This document shows positions 40,503 to 47,997 of a DNA stretch of 48,326 nucleotides, piece by piece. The stretch covers positions 827-49,152 of the forward strand of contig HF985575.1 in NCBI GenBank assembly GCA_000431215.1, given 5' to 3'. The position numbers and the translations under genes were made by a program. Within the stretch, counting starts at the first letter, position 1, and the number at the start of each line of letters is the position of its first letter. The notes below the pieces were generated by a model that saw only the letters and a list, made by a program, of their open reading frames with translations, was not told the origin of the DNA and did no database searches. The DNA comes from Prevotella sp. CAG:1031. GTDB taxonomy: Bacteria; Bacteroidota; Bacteroidia; Bacteroidales; Muribaculaceae.

Positions 40503-41387
40503 ATGATAGTATTAAAACCCAACATGTTTTATGCTCCGAGTAATTATCGGAGAGATAGATGTAATGTTCCAGCAGAAAACGGTGACTATACAATTGAAAT
40601 ACCATCATTGGAGTTTGGAGAGGAAAGTTATGCCTCGCTAAATATCGTAGGTCGTCAATTGCACGATGATGAAGGTCTACATTTTGGAAATATCGAACTT
40701 GTAGGACTGAAAGTATTATGCAAAAGAGGAAAACCTCTTTATTATGGACTAAATGAGCCGAAGATATATGAGTACTGTTTGTCGCTATACCTACATGATG
40801 TAAATGATGAATGGCAAACTTATGATTTACATGGGACAGATATCTGTTTTTTGTTATATACGATTTTGCCACTGCTTAATTTAGCATTAAAAGATGGTTG
40901 TCTTATCTCGCATTTGAATTTTGATTGGCTAGAGTGGCAATGTAATGCATGGGAATGGGGAGAAGCGAATGGTCAAGGTAGAGGATTTCTTTTTAATGAA
41001 GACGATATCTACGACTTGGAGAGTCTTTACCGATACCTCAAATCTTTTAAGATTGAGGCAATCAAACAATCCTTATACAAAAGAGGTGGAGGTGTATATT
41101 GGACTGATGTCTGTATTTGTTTTAGATATATTGATAACTACATTTCTAACTTAATAAGCGATGCGCTTGGTGTGAAATTTATCATATCAGGAGATACCGC
41201 AAAAGTTGTAAGCTATAAACTTGAATTAGATAAAGATGAGTGTGATGGCTATTGCCCCAATAATAGTTCAATACTGCAAAATAATGAAGCCGAAAAGTAT
41301 AGAGAACAGATTGAAATGAAGCTGATGATTCATGTTCTTAGAGCCTTTGATTTGATTGAACTTAAAAAGAATCGGCTTATAAAATAA
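40503..41387 (+). CDS. Unknown protein of the AT-rich island
   Basis: 294 residues from MIVLKPNMFYAPS. It is not recognised. It has no signal peptide or membrane helix but many aromatic and acidic residues (WLEWQCNAWEWGEA), and a central YLYLHDVNDEWQTYDL-like segment. Its A+T content is far above that of neighbours, which points to transfer. A -7 box lies 36 bases before the start. The next gene follows after 70 bases on the same strand and may be its partner. Confidence 0.62.
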   Translation: MIVLKPNMFYAPSNYRRDRCNVPAENGDYTIEIPSLEFGEESYASLNIVGRQLHDDEGLHFGNIELVGLKVLCKRGKPLYYGLNEPKIYEYCLSLYLHDVNDEWQTYDLHGTDICFLLYTILPLLNLALKDGCLISHLNFDWLEWQCNAWEWGEANGQGRGFLFNEDDIYDLESLYRYLKSFKIEAIKQSLYKRGGGVYWTDVCICFRYIDNYISNLISDALGVKFIISGDTAKVVSYKLELDKDECDGYCPNNSSILQNNEAEKYREQIEMKLMIHVLRAFDLIELKKNRLIK

Positions 41388-41457
41388 TCTTTTGCTTGAA
41401 ATAAACACTAAGAGAAAGACAATAGTATAAAAAATAAAAGAACAAAGGTCGGAATTT

Positions 41458-42054
41458 ATGGATTTTGTAGGAGCTGTTATTAGAAACAAAATTAAGGAAC
41501 TTGGTCAATTGTGGAAATCATCAGAAAATCACGTGAACGTTTCTATTGATGTATTAAATTCATGGGATACTTTGATTTCGGAATGGGCTGAAGATGAGAG
41601 TATGCCACTTATTATAAGGAAAGGTAGCAGTAGAGGACAAGAATTTACTCACCCGTCAGGGAGAAAAGTTATAATTTCCGATAACACATTTGCCTTATGG
41701 GTGTACCGTAATGTTTTAGACGGGAAAATTTATAGCCTATTGGAACTGAAAAATAAATTGAATAACAATGAAATACCAATAGTTTATGCGTTAACGAAAG
41801 AAGATAAGAAAAAAGCAACATATACCAGAACATTAGGTAAAGATGCACTGTCTGATGCGAATACAAAATGGAAATTATGCCATATTGAACCTGTTGGTAT
41901 GAATAGTCGTAAAAATATTGCGGATTTGGATATAAATGAAATCATAAAGTATTTTGAGAGATATGCTAATCCCATGAATATGTTTATATTACCCAAAGAA
42001 ATAGGTGGCTTAGGAGAAATCCAAGAATTTATTGATGAACAAAAAATTAAATAA
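41458..42054 (+). CDS. Unknown protein with an HNH-like C-terminal pattern
   Basis: 198 residues, cytoplasmic. The C-terminal part reads KLCHIEPVGMNSRKN then RYANPMNMFILPKEIGG. A His-Ile pair, a spaced Asn and a hydrophobic-Pro end recall the beta-beta-alpha nuclease core (H...N...), but the last His of HNH is not seen, so this is only a hint. Strongly AT-rich like the gene before it. It overlaps, tail to tail, a small frameshifted gene on the other strand. Confidence 0.55.
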   Translation: MDFVGAVIRNKIKELGQLWKSSENHVNVSIDVLNSWDTLISEWAEDESMPLIIRKGSSRGQEFTHPSGRKVIISDNTFALWVYRNVLDGKIYSLLELKNKLNNNEIPIVYALTKEDKKKATYTRTLGKDALSDANTKWKLCHIEPVGMNSRKNIADLDINEIIKYFERYANPMNMFILPKEIGGLGEIQEFIDEQKIK

Positions 42055-42225
42055 TCAATTCTCGTTTTATGTCATCTCTAAAAGCAATGTAAGCTTTTAG
42101 TACATTATCAGAATATTCGGTAATATTTTTTCATCTCTATCAACAGCATCATAATACTTACGGAGGTTTTCTGATGTATCATTATCAGGGTATCGTATTT
42201 CTCGCTTTCGATACTCTTGTGACAT
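42047..42225 (-). pseudogene. Small frameshifted gene next to the insertion sequence
   Basis: On the minus strand, an ATG at 42225 starts MSQEYRKREIRYPDNDTSEN and continues LRKYYDAVDRDEK. The frame breaks in a six-A run (about 42125-42130). One more A would join it to NITEYSDNVLKAYIAFRDDI and a stop at 42047. The joined product would be about 59 residues, helical and charged, unrecognised. The IS begins 14 bases upstream of the ATG, so the gene may also have lost its promoter or its N-terminal part. Confidence 0.45.
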
Positions 42226-42238
42226 CCATATTTCTTTT

Positions 42239-43061
42239 TATTACTGTCCGCTAAACTAAAAAAAGGAGAGTCCAACTTCCTGCATGGCAGAGGTTGGGCT
42301 TACTTTTTGTACATGACAAGCCCCCTCAGCAGTTTTCAGTATCTTTGGGTGGTGATTCTGCAGCTTCGACAAGCATGAATGAATCGTTGGTCGCTGCCGA
42401 AGTGAACTGCACATCGCAGGGAACGCCCTCGTTGGCGTGTATTACAGAGTGCACCTTGATACCCCCTTTCTTCTTGCCGGTCTTGGGATGTCGTCCGACT
42501 CCCTTGAAAATAGCATTGGAGAACAGCGTGATGGTAGTGGAATCAATGATTCTAAGCTGTATTATCCACTCTTCCGTGCCGTTGTGTCGGCTGTCCGAGG
42601 AAAGAATGTCTTTATTGGCGGCATACAGATCGCGATAGACCTCTTCAAAGAACTTCTCAGACCTCCTGGCGTTTGCGTCAGAAAGGGTACTGCGTCGGGG
42701 TACAGTGTCAATACCAACATGATGTAGCTTGCGTACCTCGGCTGCCATAGATGTCTCAATCTCACGCAATGAATCGAAGCGCTGTATCACCGCATACAGC
42801 ATTGTCAGAAGATGGGTATAGCCGTCGAAGCTCTTTACATACTTCTCTCCGCCGTGTTTTCGGCTGATTTCAACAATTTTTTCGCGGTCAAGCGATTTTA
42901 TCAGCTGTCCATATATCGGCTGTCCGAAGAAATTGCTACCATTGCTAATGGTTATAATGGTTTGTTTGGCGACACCAAAGTAACCATTAAGGGCTGACTC
43001 CTGCAAATGGAATCAGCCCTATTTTTTCAATCGCTCAAAAAACTTTAGCGGACAGTAATAA
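42239..43061 (-). mobile_element. Internally deleted IS4-type insertion sequence
   Basis: Inverted ends match over about 18 bases: ATTACTGTCCGCTAAA (left, 42240-42255) and TTTAGCGGACAGTAAT (right, 43044-43059), with T-rich/A-rich flanks extending the symmetry. The element is about 0.82 kb, while full members of this DUF4372 group are near 1.3 kb. It contains one truncated transposase gene. No clear target duplication is visible. Confidence 0.82.
42326..43006 (-). pseudogene. Truncated IS4-family transposase (DUF4372 type)
   Basis: 226 residues; full-length relatives have about 390. The N-terminal DUF4372 domain (SNFFGQPIYGQLIKSLDR, GGEKYVKSFDGYTHLLTML) and the first catalytic Asp region (LRIIDSTTITLFSN) are present. 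After TNDSFMLVEAAES the frame passes directly to PPKDTENC and a stop. The second Asp and the catalytic Glu segments are absent, so the protein cannot transpose by itself. The join looks like an in-frame internal deletion because both IS ends remain. Confidence 0.82.
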
Positions 43062-43108
43062 AAAATTCACACAAAACTGCATTTTGCGTAACAAAATGCT
43101 CGATCAGC

Positions 43109-43144
43109 CTAATCAGGCTGATTGGCCTGATTAGACTAATTGGT
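43109..43144. repeat. Inverted and direct repeat cluster upstream of the fumarate reductase promoter
   Basis: CTAATCAGGC (43109-43118) and GCCTGATTAG (43125-43134) form a perfect 10-bp inverted repeat with a 6-base loop. The same region holds three 9-base direct repeats, CTGATTGGC, CTGATTAGA and CTAATTGGT (from 43118). Either a terminator remnant for island transcripts or a regulator-binding region 30 bases above the -33 box. Confidence 0.65.
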
Positions 43145-43173
43145 TCGTCCGCCGGGGAAAATGCCGGAATAAG

Positions 43174-43206
43174 TTTGTCGATTAACGATTTTTTTCACTA
43201 ATTTTG
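43174..43206 (+). promoter_or_regulatory. Promoter of the fumarate reductase operon
   Basis: TTTG (43174-43177), 21 bases, TAATTTTG (43199-43206), leaving a leader of about 55 nt before the first gene. Confidence 0.7.
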
Positions 43207-43267
43207 CAAAAGCATTGCATCGTTCACAATAATTATCCAATCATAATTCATTAAAATCTTCACTCCT

Positions 43268-44104
43268 ATGTGGTTAACAAGCTCATCTATAGGACGTAAG
43301 TTCGTTATGGCTCTGACCGGCGCGTGCCTCGTCCTGTTTGTTACATTTCACGTGCTGATGAACTCGGTCGCTATTGTATGGCCCACGGCCTACAATGCCA
43401 TCTGTGCTTTTCTGGGCGCCAACTGGTATGCCCTGGTAGCCTCGATGGGTCTGGGCCTGCTGTTCATTATTCACATTATCTATGCCCTGTGGCTGACCGT
43501 GCAGAACCGCCGCGCGCGCGGCACCGACCGCTATGCCGTCACCTCGCGTCCGCCTCAGGTAGAATGGTCATCGAAGAACATGCTTGTTCTCGGTATCGTA
43601 ATCCTCGCCTTCCTGGCTGTCCACATGATTCAGTTCTGGGCCAAGATGCAGCTCGCCGAAATCTGCGGCTACCATAACGAGTATCTGGGTCAGGTCGTTT
43701 CGCCCGTTGCCGGAACGATGTTCATTCAGATCGCATTCGAGCAGGTCTGGACTCCGATTGTCTACATTATCGGTTTCATAGCTCTCTGGTTCCACATGAA
43801 CCACGGTTTCTGGTCGATGTTCCAGTCGGTCGGCTTCAACAACAAAATCTGGATGAACCGTCTGAAGAAGATCTGTGCATGGTGGACTTCGATCGTTGTT
43901 CTTCTCTTCATTGCACAGGCTATCGTCTTCACCGTCAATGCCCACAGCAACTACTATGTAACCAATCCCGCTCTTCAGGAGCAATATGAAGAGTTCAACG
44001 CCGAACTTCCCGGATGTTATTCGGGCGACAATCCTGTCGCAGCTGACGACGCCGCCGGCATCGTTGCCATAGAGGAAGAGACCGAAATCAACGTCGAGGA
44101 CTGA
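43268..44104 (+). CDS. sdhC: Succinate dehydrogenase/fumarate reductase cytochrome b subunit
   Basis: 278 residues with five membrane helices. Haem-ligand histidines of the dihaem (Wolinella) type are visible: H28 in TFHVLMN, H69 in IIHIIYAL, H119 in AVHMIQFW and H176/H179 in LWFHMNHGFW. It anchors the complex and exchanges electrons with menaquinone. Beyond the last helix it has an unusually long acidic tail of about 50 residues (from NPALQEQYEEFN to the end). The common name in Bacteroides is frdC. It is first in the CAB operon. Confidence 0.93.
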   Translation: MWLTSSSIGRKFVMALTGACLVLFVTFHVLMNSVAIVWPTAYNAICAFLGANWYALVASMGLGLLFIIHIIYALWLTVQNRRARGTDRYAVTSRPPQVEWSSKNMLVLGIVILAFLAVHMIQFWAKMQLAEICGYHNEYLGQVVSPVAGTMFIQIAFEQVWTPIVYIIGFIALWFHMNHGFWSMFQSVGFNNKIWMNRLKKICAWWTSIVVLLFIAQAIVFTVNAHSNYYVTNPALQEQYEEFNAELPGCYSGDNPVAADDAAGIVAIEEETEINVED

Positions 44105-44152
44105 TTATTACCCCCGTATTTTTCATTAATTCGTTAAAACCGACCAATTATT

Positions 44153-46180
44153 ATGGCTGAACATAAGAATCTCGAGGGTATGATTGACTCTACCCCGATC
44201 ATGAAGGACTACGCCGACATCGAATCGTCGAAGCTTCCTGAATATCAGATTGATTCGAAGATCCCCGAAGGCCCTCTGGCCGAAAAGTGGACCAACTACA
44301 AGGCCCATCAGAAACTTGTCAATCCCGCCAACAAGCGCAACCTCGACATCATCGTAGTCGGCACCGGCCTTGCCGGCGCATCGGCAGCGTCGACTCTGGG
44401 CGAACTTGGCTTCAACGTCTATAACTTCTGCATCCAGGACAGCCCGCGCCGCGCCCACTCTATCGCAGCACAGGGCGGTATCAACGCCGCCAAAGACTAT
44501 CAGAACGACGGCGACTCGGTTTACCGTCTGTTCTACGACACGGTCAAGGGCGGTGACTTCCGCTCGCGCGAGGCCAACGTCTACCGTCTGGCCGAGGTGT
44601 CGAACAACATCATCGACCAGTGTGTCGCCCAGGGTGTTCCCTTCGCCCGCGAATACGGCGGCCTTCTCGCCAACCGTTCGTTCGGCGGCGCCCAGGTAAG
44701 CCGTACCTTCTATGCCAAAGGTCAGACCGGCCAGCAGCTCCTTCTCGGCGCTTACGGCTCGCTGAACCGCCAGATCAAGAAGGGCACCGTGCGCTCGTTC
44801 AACCGCCGCGAGATGCTCGACCTCGTCATCATCGACGGCCGCGCCCGCGGCATCATCGTGCGCAACCTCATCACCGGCGAGCTTGAGCGTTACGCCGCCC
44901 ACGCCGTTGTTCTGGCAACCGGCGGTTACGGCCGCACCTTCTTCCTCTCGACAAACGCCATGGGCTGCAACGGCTCGGCCGCCATTCAGGCTTTCCGTCG
45001 CGGCGCATATCTGGCCAACCTGTCGTTCACCCAGATCCACCCGACCTGTATTCCCGTCCACGGCGAAGATCAGTCGAAGCTGACCCTCATGAGCGAATCG
45101 CTCCGCAACGACGGCCGCATCTGGGTTCCGAAGAAGAAAGAAGATGCCGAAGCTATCCGCGCCGGCAAGAAGAAACCGACCGACATCCCCGACGAGGATC
45201 GCGACTTCTATCTCGAGCGCCGCTACCCGGCTTTCGGTAACCTCTGCCCGCGCGACATCGCCAGCCGCGCCGCCAAGGAGCGCTGCGACGCCGGCTACGG
45301 CGTGGGAACCGGCAATGCCGTCTATCTCGACTTCAAATATGCTATCGAGCGCCTCGGCGAAGACGTTGTCCGCGACCGCTACGGCAACCTCTTCGACATG
45401 TATCAGATGATCAGCGACGACAATCCTTACCACACCCCCATGATGATCTTCCCCGCAAGCCACTACACCATGGGCGGAATCTGGGTCGACTACGAGCTGC
45501 AGACATCTATCAAGGGTCTCTTCGCCATCGGCGAATGCAACTTCTCGGACCACGGCGCAAACCGCCTCGGCGCCAGCGCCCTCATGCAGGGTCTGGCCGA
45601 CGGCTACTTCGTGATCCCCTACACCATGCAGAACTATCTGAGCGACCAGATCAAGGTCAAACATCCGGGCACCGATCATCCCGAGTTCGACAAGGTCGAG
45701 AAAGAGGTGCGCTCGCGCATCGACCGCCTCATGGCCATCAAGGGAACCAAATCGCCCGACCAGATCCACAAGCGTCTGGGCCATATCATGTGGGATCTCG
45801 TCGGCATGGGCCGTAATCTTCCCAACCTCGTCAAGGCTCTCGACGAACTCGAGAAAGTGCGCAAGGAATTCTACACCGACCTGCGCATCGTCGGCAGCGC
45901 CGACGATCTCAACCTCGAGCTTGAGAAAGCCCTTCGCCTCGAAGACTTCCTTGTCATGGCCCGCATGATGGCTATCGACGCCCTGAACCGCAACGAAAGC
46001 TGCGGCGCACACTTCCGCGAAGAATATCAGACAGCCGACGGCGAAGCCCAGCGTAACGATAAAGACTACATGTATGTAGCCTGCTGGAAATACACCGGCG
46101 ACAACGAGAAGCCTATCCTGCTCAAAGAACCCCTCAAATACGAGGCAATCCAGGTTCAGACCCGTAACTACAAATCCTGA
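44153..46180 (+). CDS. sdhA: Succinate dehydrogenase/fumarate reductase flavoprotein subunit
   Basis: 675 residues. FAD-binding IIVVGTGLAGASAASTLGEL, then the covalent FAD histidine H102 in RAHSIAAQGGINAAKD. The catalytic region includes TQIHPTCIP, SESLRNDGRIWV and the substrate-side HYTMGGIWVDYELQTS; GECNFSDHGANRLGASALMQG closes the FAD domain. In anaerobic Bacteroidales it mainly reduces fumarate to succinate as the end of fermentative respiration. It is 48 bases after the cytochrome gene. Alternative name frdA. Confidence 0.96.
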   Translation: MAEHKNLEGMIDSTPIMKDYADIESSKLPEYQIDSKIPEGPLAEKWTNYKAHQKLVNPANKRNLDIIVVGTGLAGASAASTLGELGFNVYNFCIQDSPRRAHSIAAQGGINAAKDYQNDGDSVYRLFYDTVKGGDFRSREANVYRLAEVSNNIIDQCVAQGVPFAREYGGLLANRSFGGAQVSRTFYAKGQTGQQLLLGAYGSLNRQIKKGTVRSFNRREMLDLVIIDGRARGIIVRNLITGELERYAAHAVVLATGGYGRTFFLSTNAMGCNGSAAIQAFRRGAYLANLSFTQIHPTCIPVHGEDQSKLTLMSESLRNDGRIWVPKKKEDAEAIRAGKKKPTDIPDEDRDFYLERRYPAFGNLCPRDIASRAAKERCDAGYGVGTGNAVYLDFKYAIERLGEDVVRDRYGNLFDMYQMISDDNPYHTPMMIFPASHYTMGGIWVDYELQTSIKGLFAIGECNFSDHGANRLGASALMQGLADGYFVIPYTMQNYLSDQIKVKHPGTDHPEFDKVEKEVRSRIDRLMAIKGTKSPDQIHKRLGHIMWDLVGMGRNLPNLVKALDELEKVRKEFYTDLRIVGSADDLNLELEKALRLEDFLVMARMMAIDALNRNESCGAHFREEYQTADGEAQRNDKDYMYVACWKYTGDNEKPILLKEPLKYEAIQVQTRNYKS

Positions 46181-46199
46181 CAACACCACGCGACGCGCC

Positions 46200-46221
46200 G
46201 CCGTCCCACTTTGGGGACGGC
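46200..46221 (+). other. Hairpin between flavoprotein and iron-sulfur genes
   Basis: Perfect 8-bp inverted repeat GCCGTCCC (46200-46207) / GGGACGGC (46214-46221) with a 6-base loop and no T run. Probably an mRNA-stabilising or processing element within the operon rather than a terminator. Confidence 0.6.
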
Positions 46222-46268
46222 AACGCACGTCAACGATAGTCTAACCCAATATTCTACCAAAAAGAACA

Positions 46269-47024
46269 ATGGAACATCTCATCAGCGTAAATCTGAAAAT
46301 CTGGCGTCAGCGTGGTCCCAAAGATAAAGGCCGCTTCGCCACTTATCGCGTCGAGAACGTCAGCACCGGCTCGTCGTTCCTCGAAATGCTCGATATGCTC
46401 AACCAGCAGCTCGTCGAAAAGGGCGAAGAGCCCGTTGTGTTCGACAGCGACTGCCGCGAGGGAATCTGCGGCATGTGCTCGCTCTATATCAACGGTCATC
46501 CCCACGGCCCTGTGCAGGGCATCACGACCTGTCAGCTCCACATGCGCAAGTTCAACGACGGCGACACAATCACTATCGAGCCGTGGCGCTCGGCCGCCTT
46601 CCCCGTTGTGCGCGACCTTATGGTCAACCGCAATGCCTTCGACCAGATCCAGCAGGCCGGCGGCTATGTGTCGTTCAACTGCGGCGGCGCCCAGGATGCC
46701 AACGCTATCGCCATCTCGAAAGAGGTTGCCGACGAGGCTATGGACTCGGCTACCTGCATCGGTTGCGGCGCCTGTGTGGCTGCCTGCAAGAACGGTTCGG
46801 CAATGCTCTTCGTCAGCGCTAAGGTCAGCCAGTTCGCACTGCTGCCCCAGGGCCAGGTTGAGCGCAAGCGCCGTGCCCGCGCAATGGTCAAGAAGATGGA
46901 CGAACTCGGATTCGGTAACTGCACCAATACCGGAGCCTGCGCCGCCGAGTGCCCCAAGAATATATCGCTGAGCAATATCGCCCGCCTCAACCGCGAGTTC
47001 GAGAAAGCCAAATTCAGCGACTAA
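46269..47024 (+). CDS. sdhB: Succinate dehydrogenase/fumarate reductase iron-sulfur subunit
   Basis: 251 residues. The [2Fe-2S] cluster site is DSDCREGICGMCS with a fourth Cys in ITTCQLHM. The C-terminal domain has CIGCGACVAACKNG and CTNTGACAAECPKNI for the [3Fe-4S] and [4Fe-4S] clusters. It wires electrons between flavoprotein and haem subunit. Last gene of the operon. Alternative name frdB. Confidence 0.96.
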   Translation: MEHLISVNLKIWRQRGPKDKGRFATYRVENVSTGSSFLEMLDMLNQQLVEKGEEPVVFDSDCREGICGMCSLYINGHPHGPVQGITTCQLHMRKFNDGDTITIEPWRSAAFPVVRDLMVNRNAFDQIQQAGGYVSFNCGGAQDANAIAISKEVADEAMDSATCIGCGACVAACKNGSAMLFVSAKVSQFALLPQGQVERKRRARAMVKKMDELGFGNCTNTGACAAECPKNISLSNIARLNREFEKAKFSD

Positions 47025-47043
47025 ACTCCTTCAGCAGAACCTC

Positions 47044-47084
47044 GCGTGGGCGCCACGGCCGTCAGGCCGGGCGCCCGCGCTCTT
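47044..47084 (+). terminator. Terminator of the fumarate reductase operon
   Basis: GCGTGGGCGCC (47044-47054) pairs with GGCGCCCGCGC (47070-47080), one G-U pair, then TCTTT. Strong stem, short T run. Confidence 0.72.
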
Positions 47085-47114
47085 TAAGGACTTTAAGGAC
47101 CTTAATGTCCTTAA
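47084..47114 (+). other. Second hairpin with TTTAAGGAC direct repeats
   Basis: TTTAAGGAC occurs twice in tandem (47083-47100), and the second copy pairs as TTAAGGAC (47093-47100) with GTCCTTAA (47107-47114). It lies just upstream of the barrel-protein promoter; terminator extension or operator. Confidence 0.5.
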
Positions 47115-47143
47115 GGTTCATGCTCTAATTCGCTTTTTTTCGC

Positions 47144-47151
47144 TAACTTTG
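47144..47151 (+). promoter_or_regulatory. -7 box of the barrel-protein gene
   Basis: TAACTTTG at 47144-47151; no clear -33 box at the expected distance. The leader would be about 18 nt. Confidence 0.45.
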
Positions 47152-47174
47152 GGGCGAAAAATTATCTCAGACTT

Positions 47175-47921
47175 ATGCGACGTTTCTTTCTTGCGCTTTT
47201 CTCAACCTTGCTGCTGACGGCCATGGCCTCAACTCCGCTCGTCTCGACAGGCCGCGCCGCCCGCTTCATCGACGTTGACGTCCACGCTCTCGTAGGCGGA
47301 ACGCTTGTGACCCAGAATTTCGCATCGTGTTTTCCGTCGATAAGCGAACTGAGTGTCAATATGGGCCCGAGCTATGGCATAGGCTTCGGCGCATCGCTGA
47401 ATTTCAACGATTTCATCGGCCTGGGATGCGAGGTCAACGCCCTGCTCAATTACTATAAGATGACGCTCGCCGTGGCCGACAATGAAGCCACCTCTATAAC
47501 GAACACTTTCATCCGCAACCACTTCTTCACGGCCAATTTTCCGGTTTTCATACGCCTCAAGTTCAATCTCGGCGGCAATGTAAGATGGATAATCGACGGC
47601 GGAGCCTACTATACCTACGGGCTGGGCGGACGACAGAAAACGACAATGTATAGCGCCCACGTCAACGAGCTCGGTCAGCTGATAACGGTCACGACCTCGT
47701 CGAGATCACCCTATTATAATTCTCCCGACGCCTTCATCTGCTCGAGCTATCGCGGCGACATAGGCCTCCATCTGGCAACGTCGCTGCTCGTGTCGCGCCG
47801 TTTCAGCATCGGCGTCCGAACCCAGATAGGTTTCAAGAATCAGGCCCACCTCTTCAACGGCGTCAAGACCCCCAACGTCCACAATATCGGATTTCAGGTC
47901 ACCGGCGGCTACCACTTCTGA
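47175..47921 (+). CDS. Outer-membrane beta-barrel protein
   Basis: 248 residues with a signal peptide (FFLALFSTLLLTAMASTP). The mature protein alternates beta strands typical of PorT-like or OmpA-type barrels: GPSYGIGFGASLNFNDFIGL, FPVFIRLKFNLGGNVRW, YRGDIGLHLATSLLV, and a terminal IGFQVTGGYHF ending in aromatic Phe as expected for barrel insertion. Function unknown. Confidence 0.8.
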   Translation: MRRFFLALFSTLLLTAMASTPLVSTGRAARFIDVDVHALVGGTLVTQNFASCFPSISELSVNMGPSYGIGFGASLNFNDFIGLGCEVNALLNYYKMTLAVADNEATSITNTFIRNHFFTANFPVFIRLKFNLGGNVRWIIDGGAYYTYGLGGRQKTTMYSAHVNELGQLITVTTSSRSPYYNSPDAFICSSYRGDIGLHLATSLLVSRRFSIGVRTQIGFKNQAHLFNGVKTPNVHNIGFQVTGGYHF

Positions 47922-47939
47922 CACGGAAGCCGACGAGGT

Positions 47940-47971
47940 TTTGCTGGTTTGCTTTCTTTTTGTTATGTTTG
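47940..47971 (+). promoter_or_regulatory. Promoter of fbp
   Basis: Perfect TTTG (47940-47943), 20 bases, TATGTTTG (47964-47971); leader about 20 nt. Confidence 0.75.
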
Positions 47972-47997
47972 CAGCGGCATACAAACACGAAAGCATA

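Noticed and set aside
44126..46228. 700-codon open frame on the minus strand
   Set aside because: It is the mirror of the flavoprotein gene, kept open by GC-rich codon use; the plus-strand protein has full family motifs and the mirror has none.
44100..47024. Horizontal transfer of the fumarate reductase operon together with the island
   Set aside because: Base composition and gene style match the core genome; only the DNA to its left is AT-rich.
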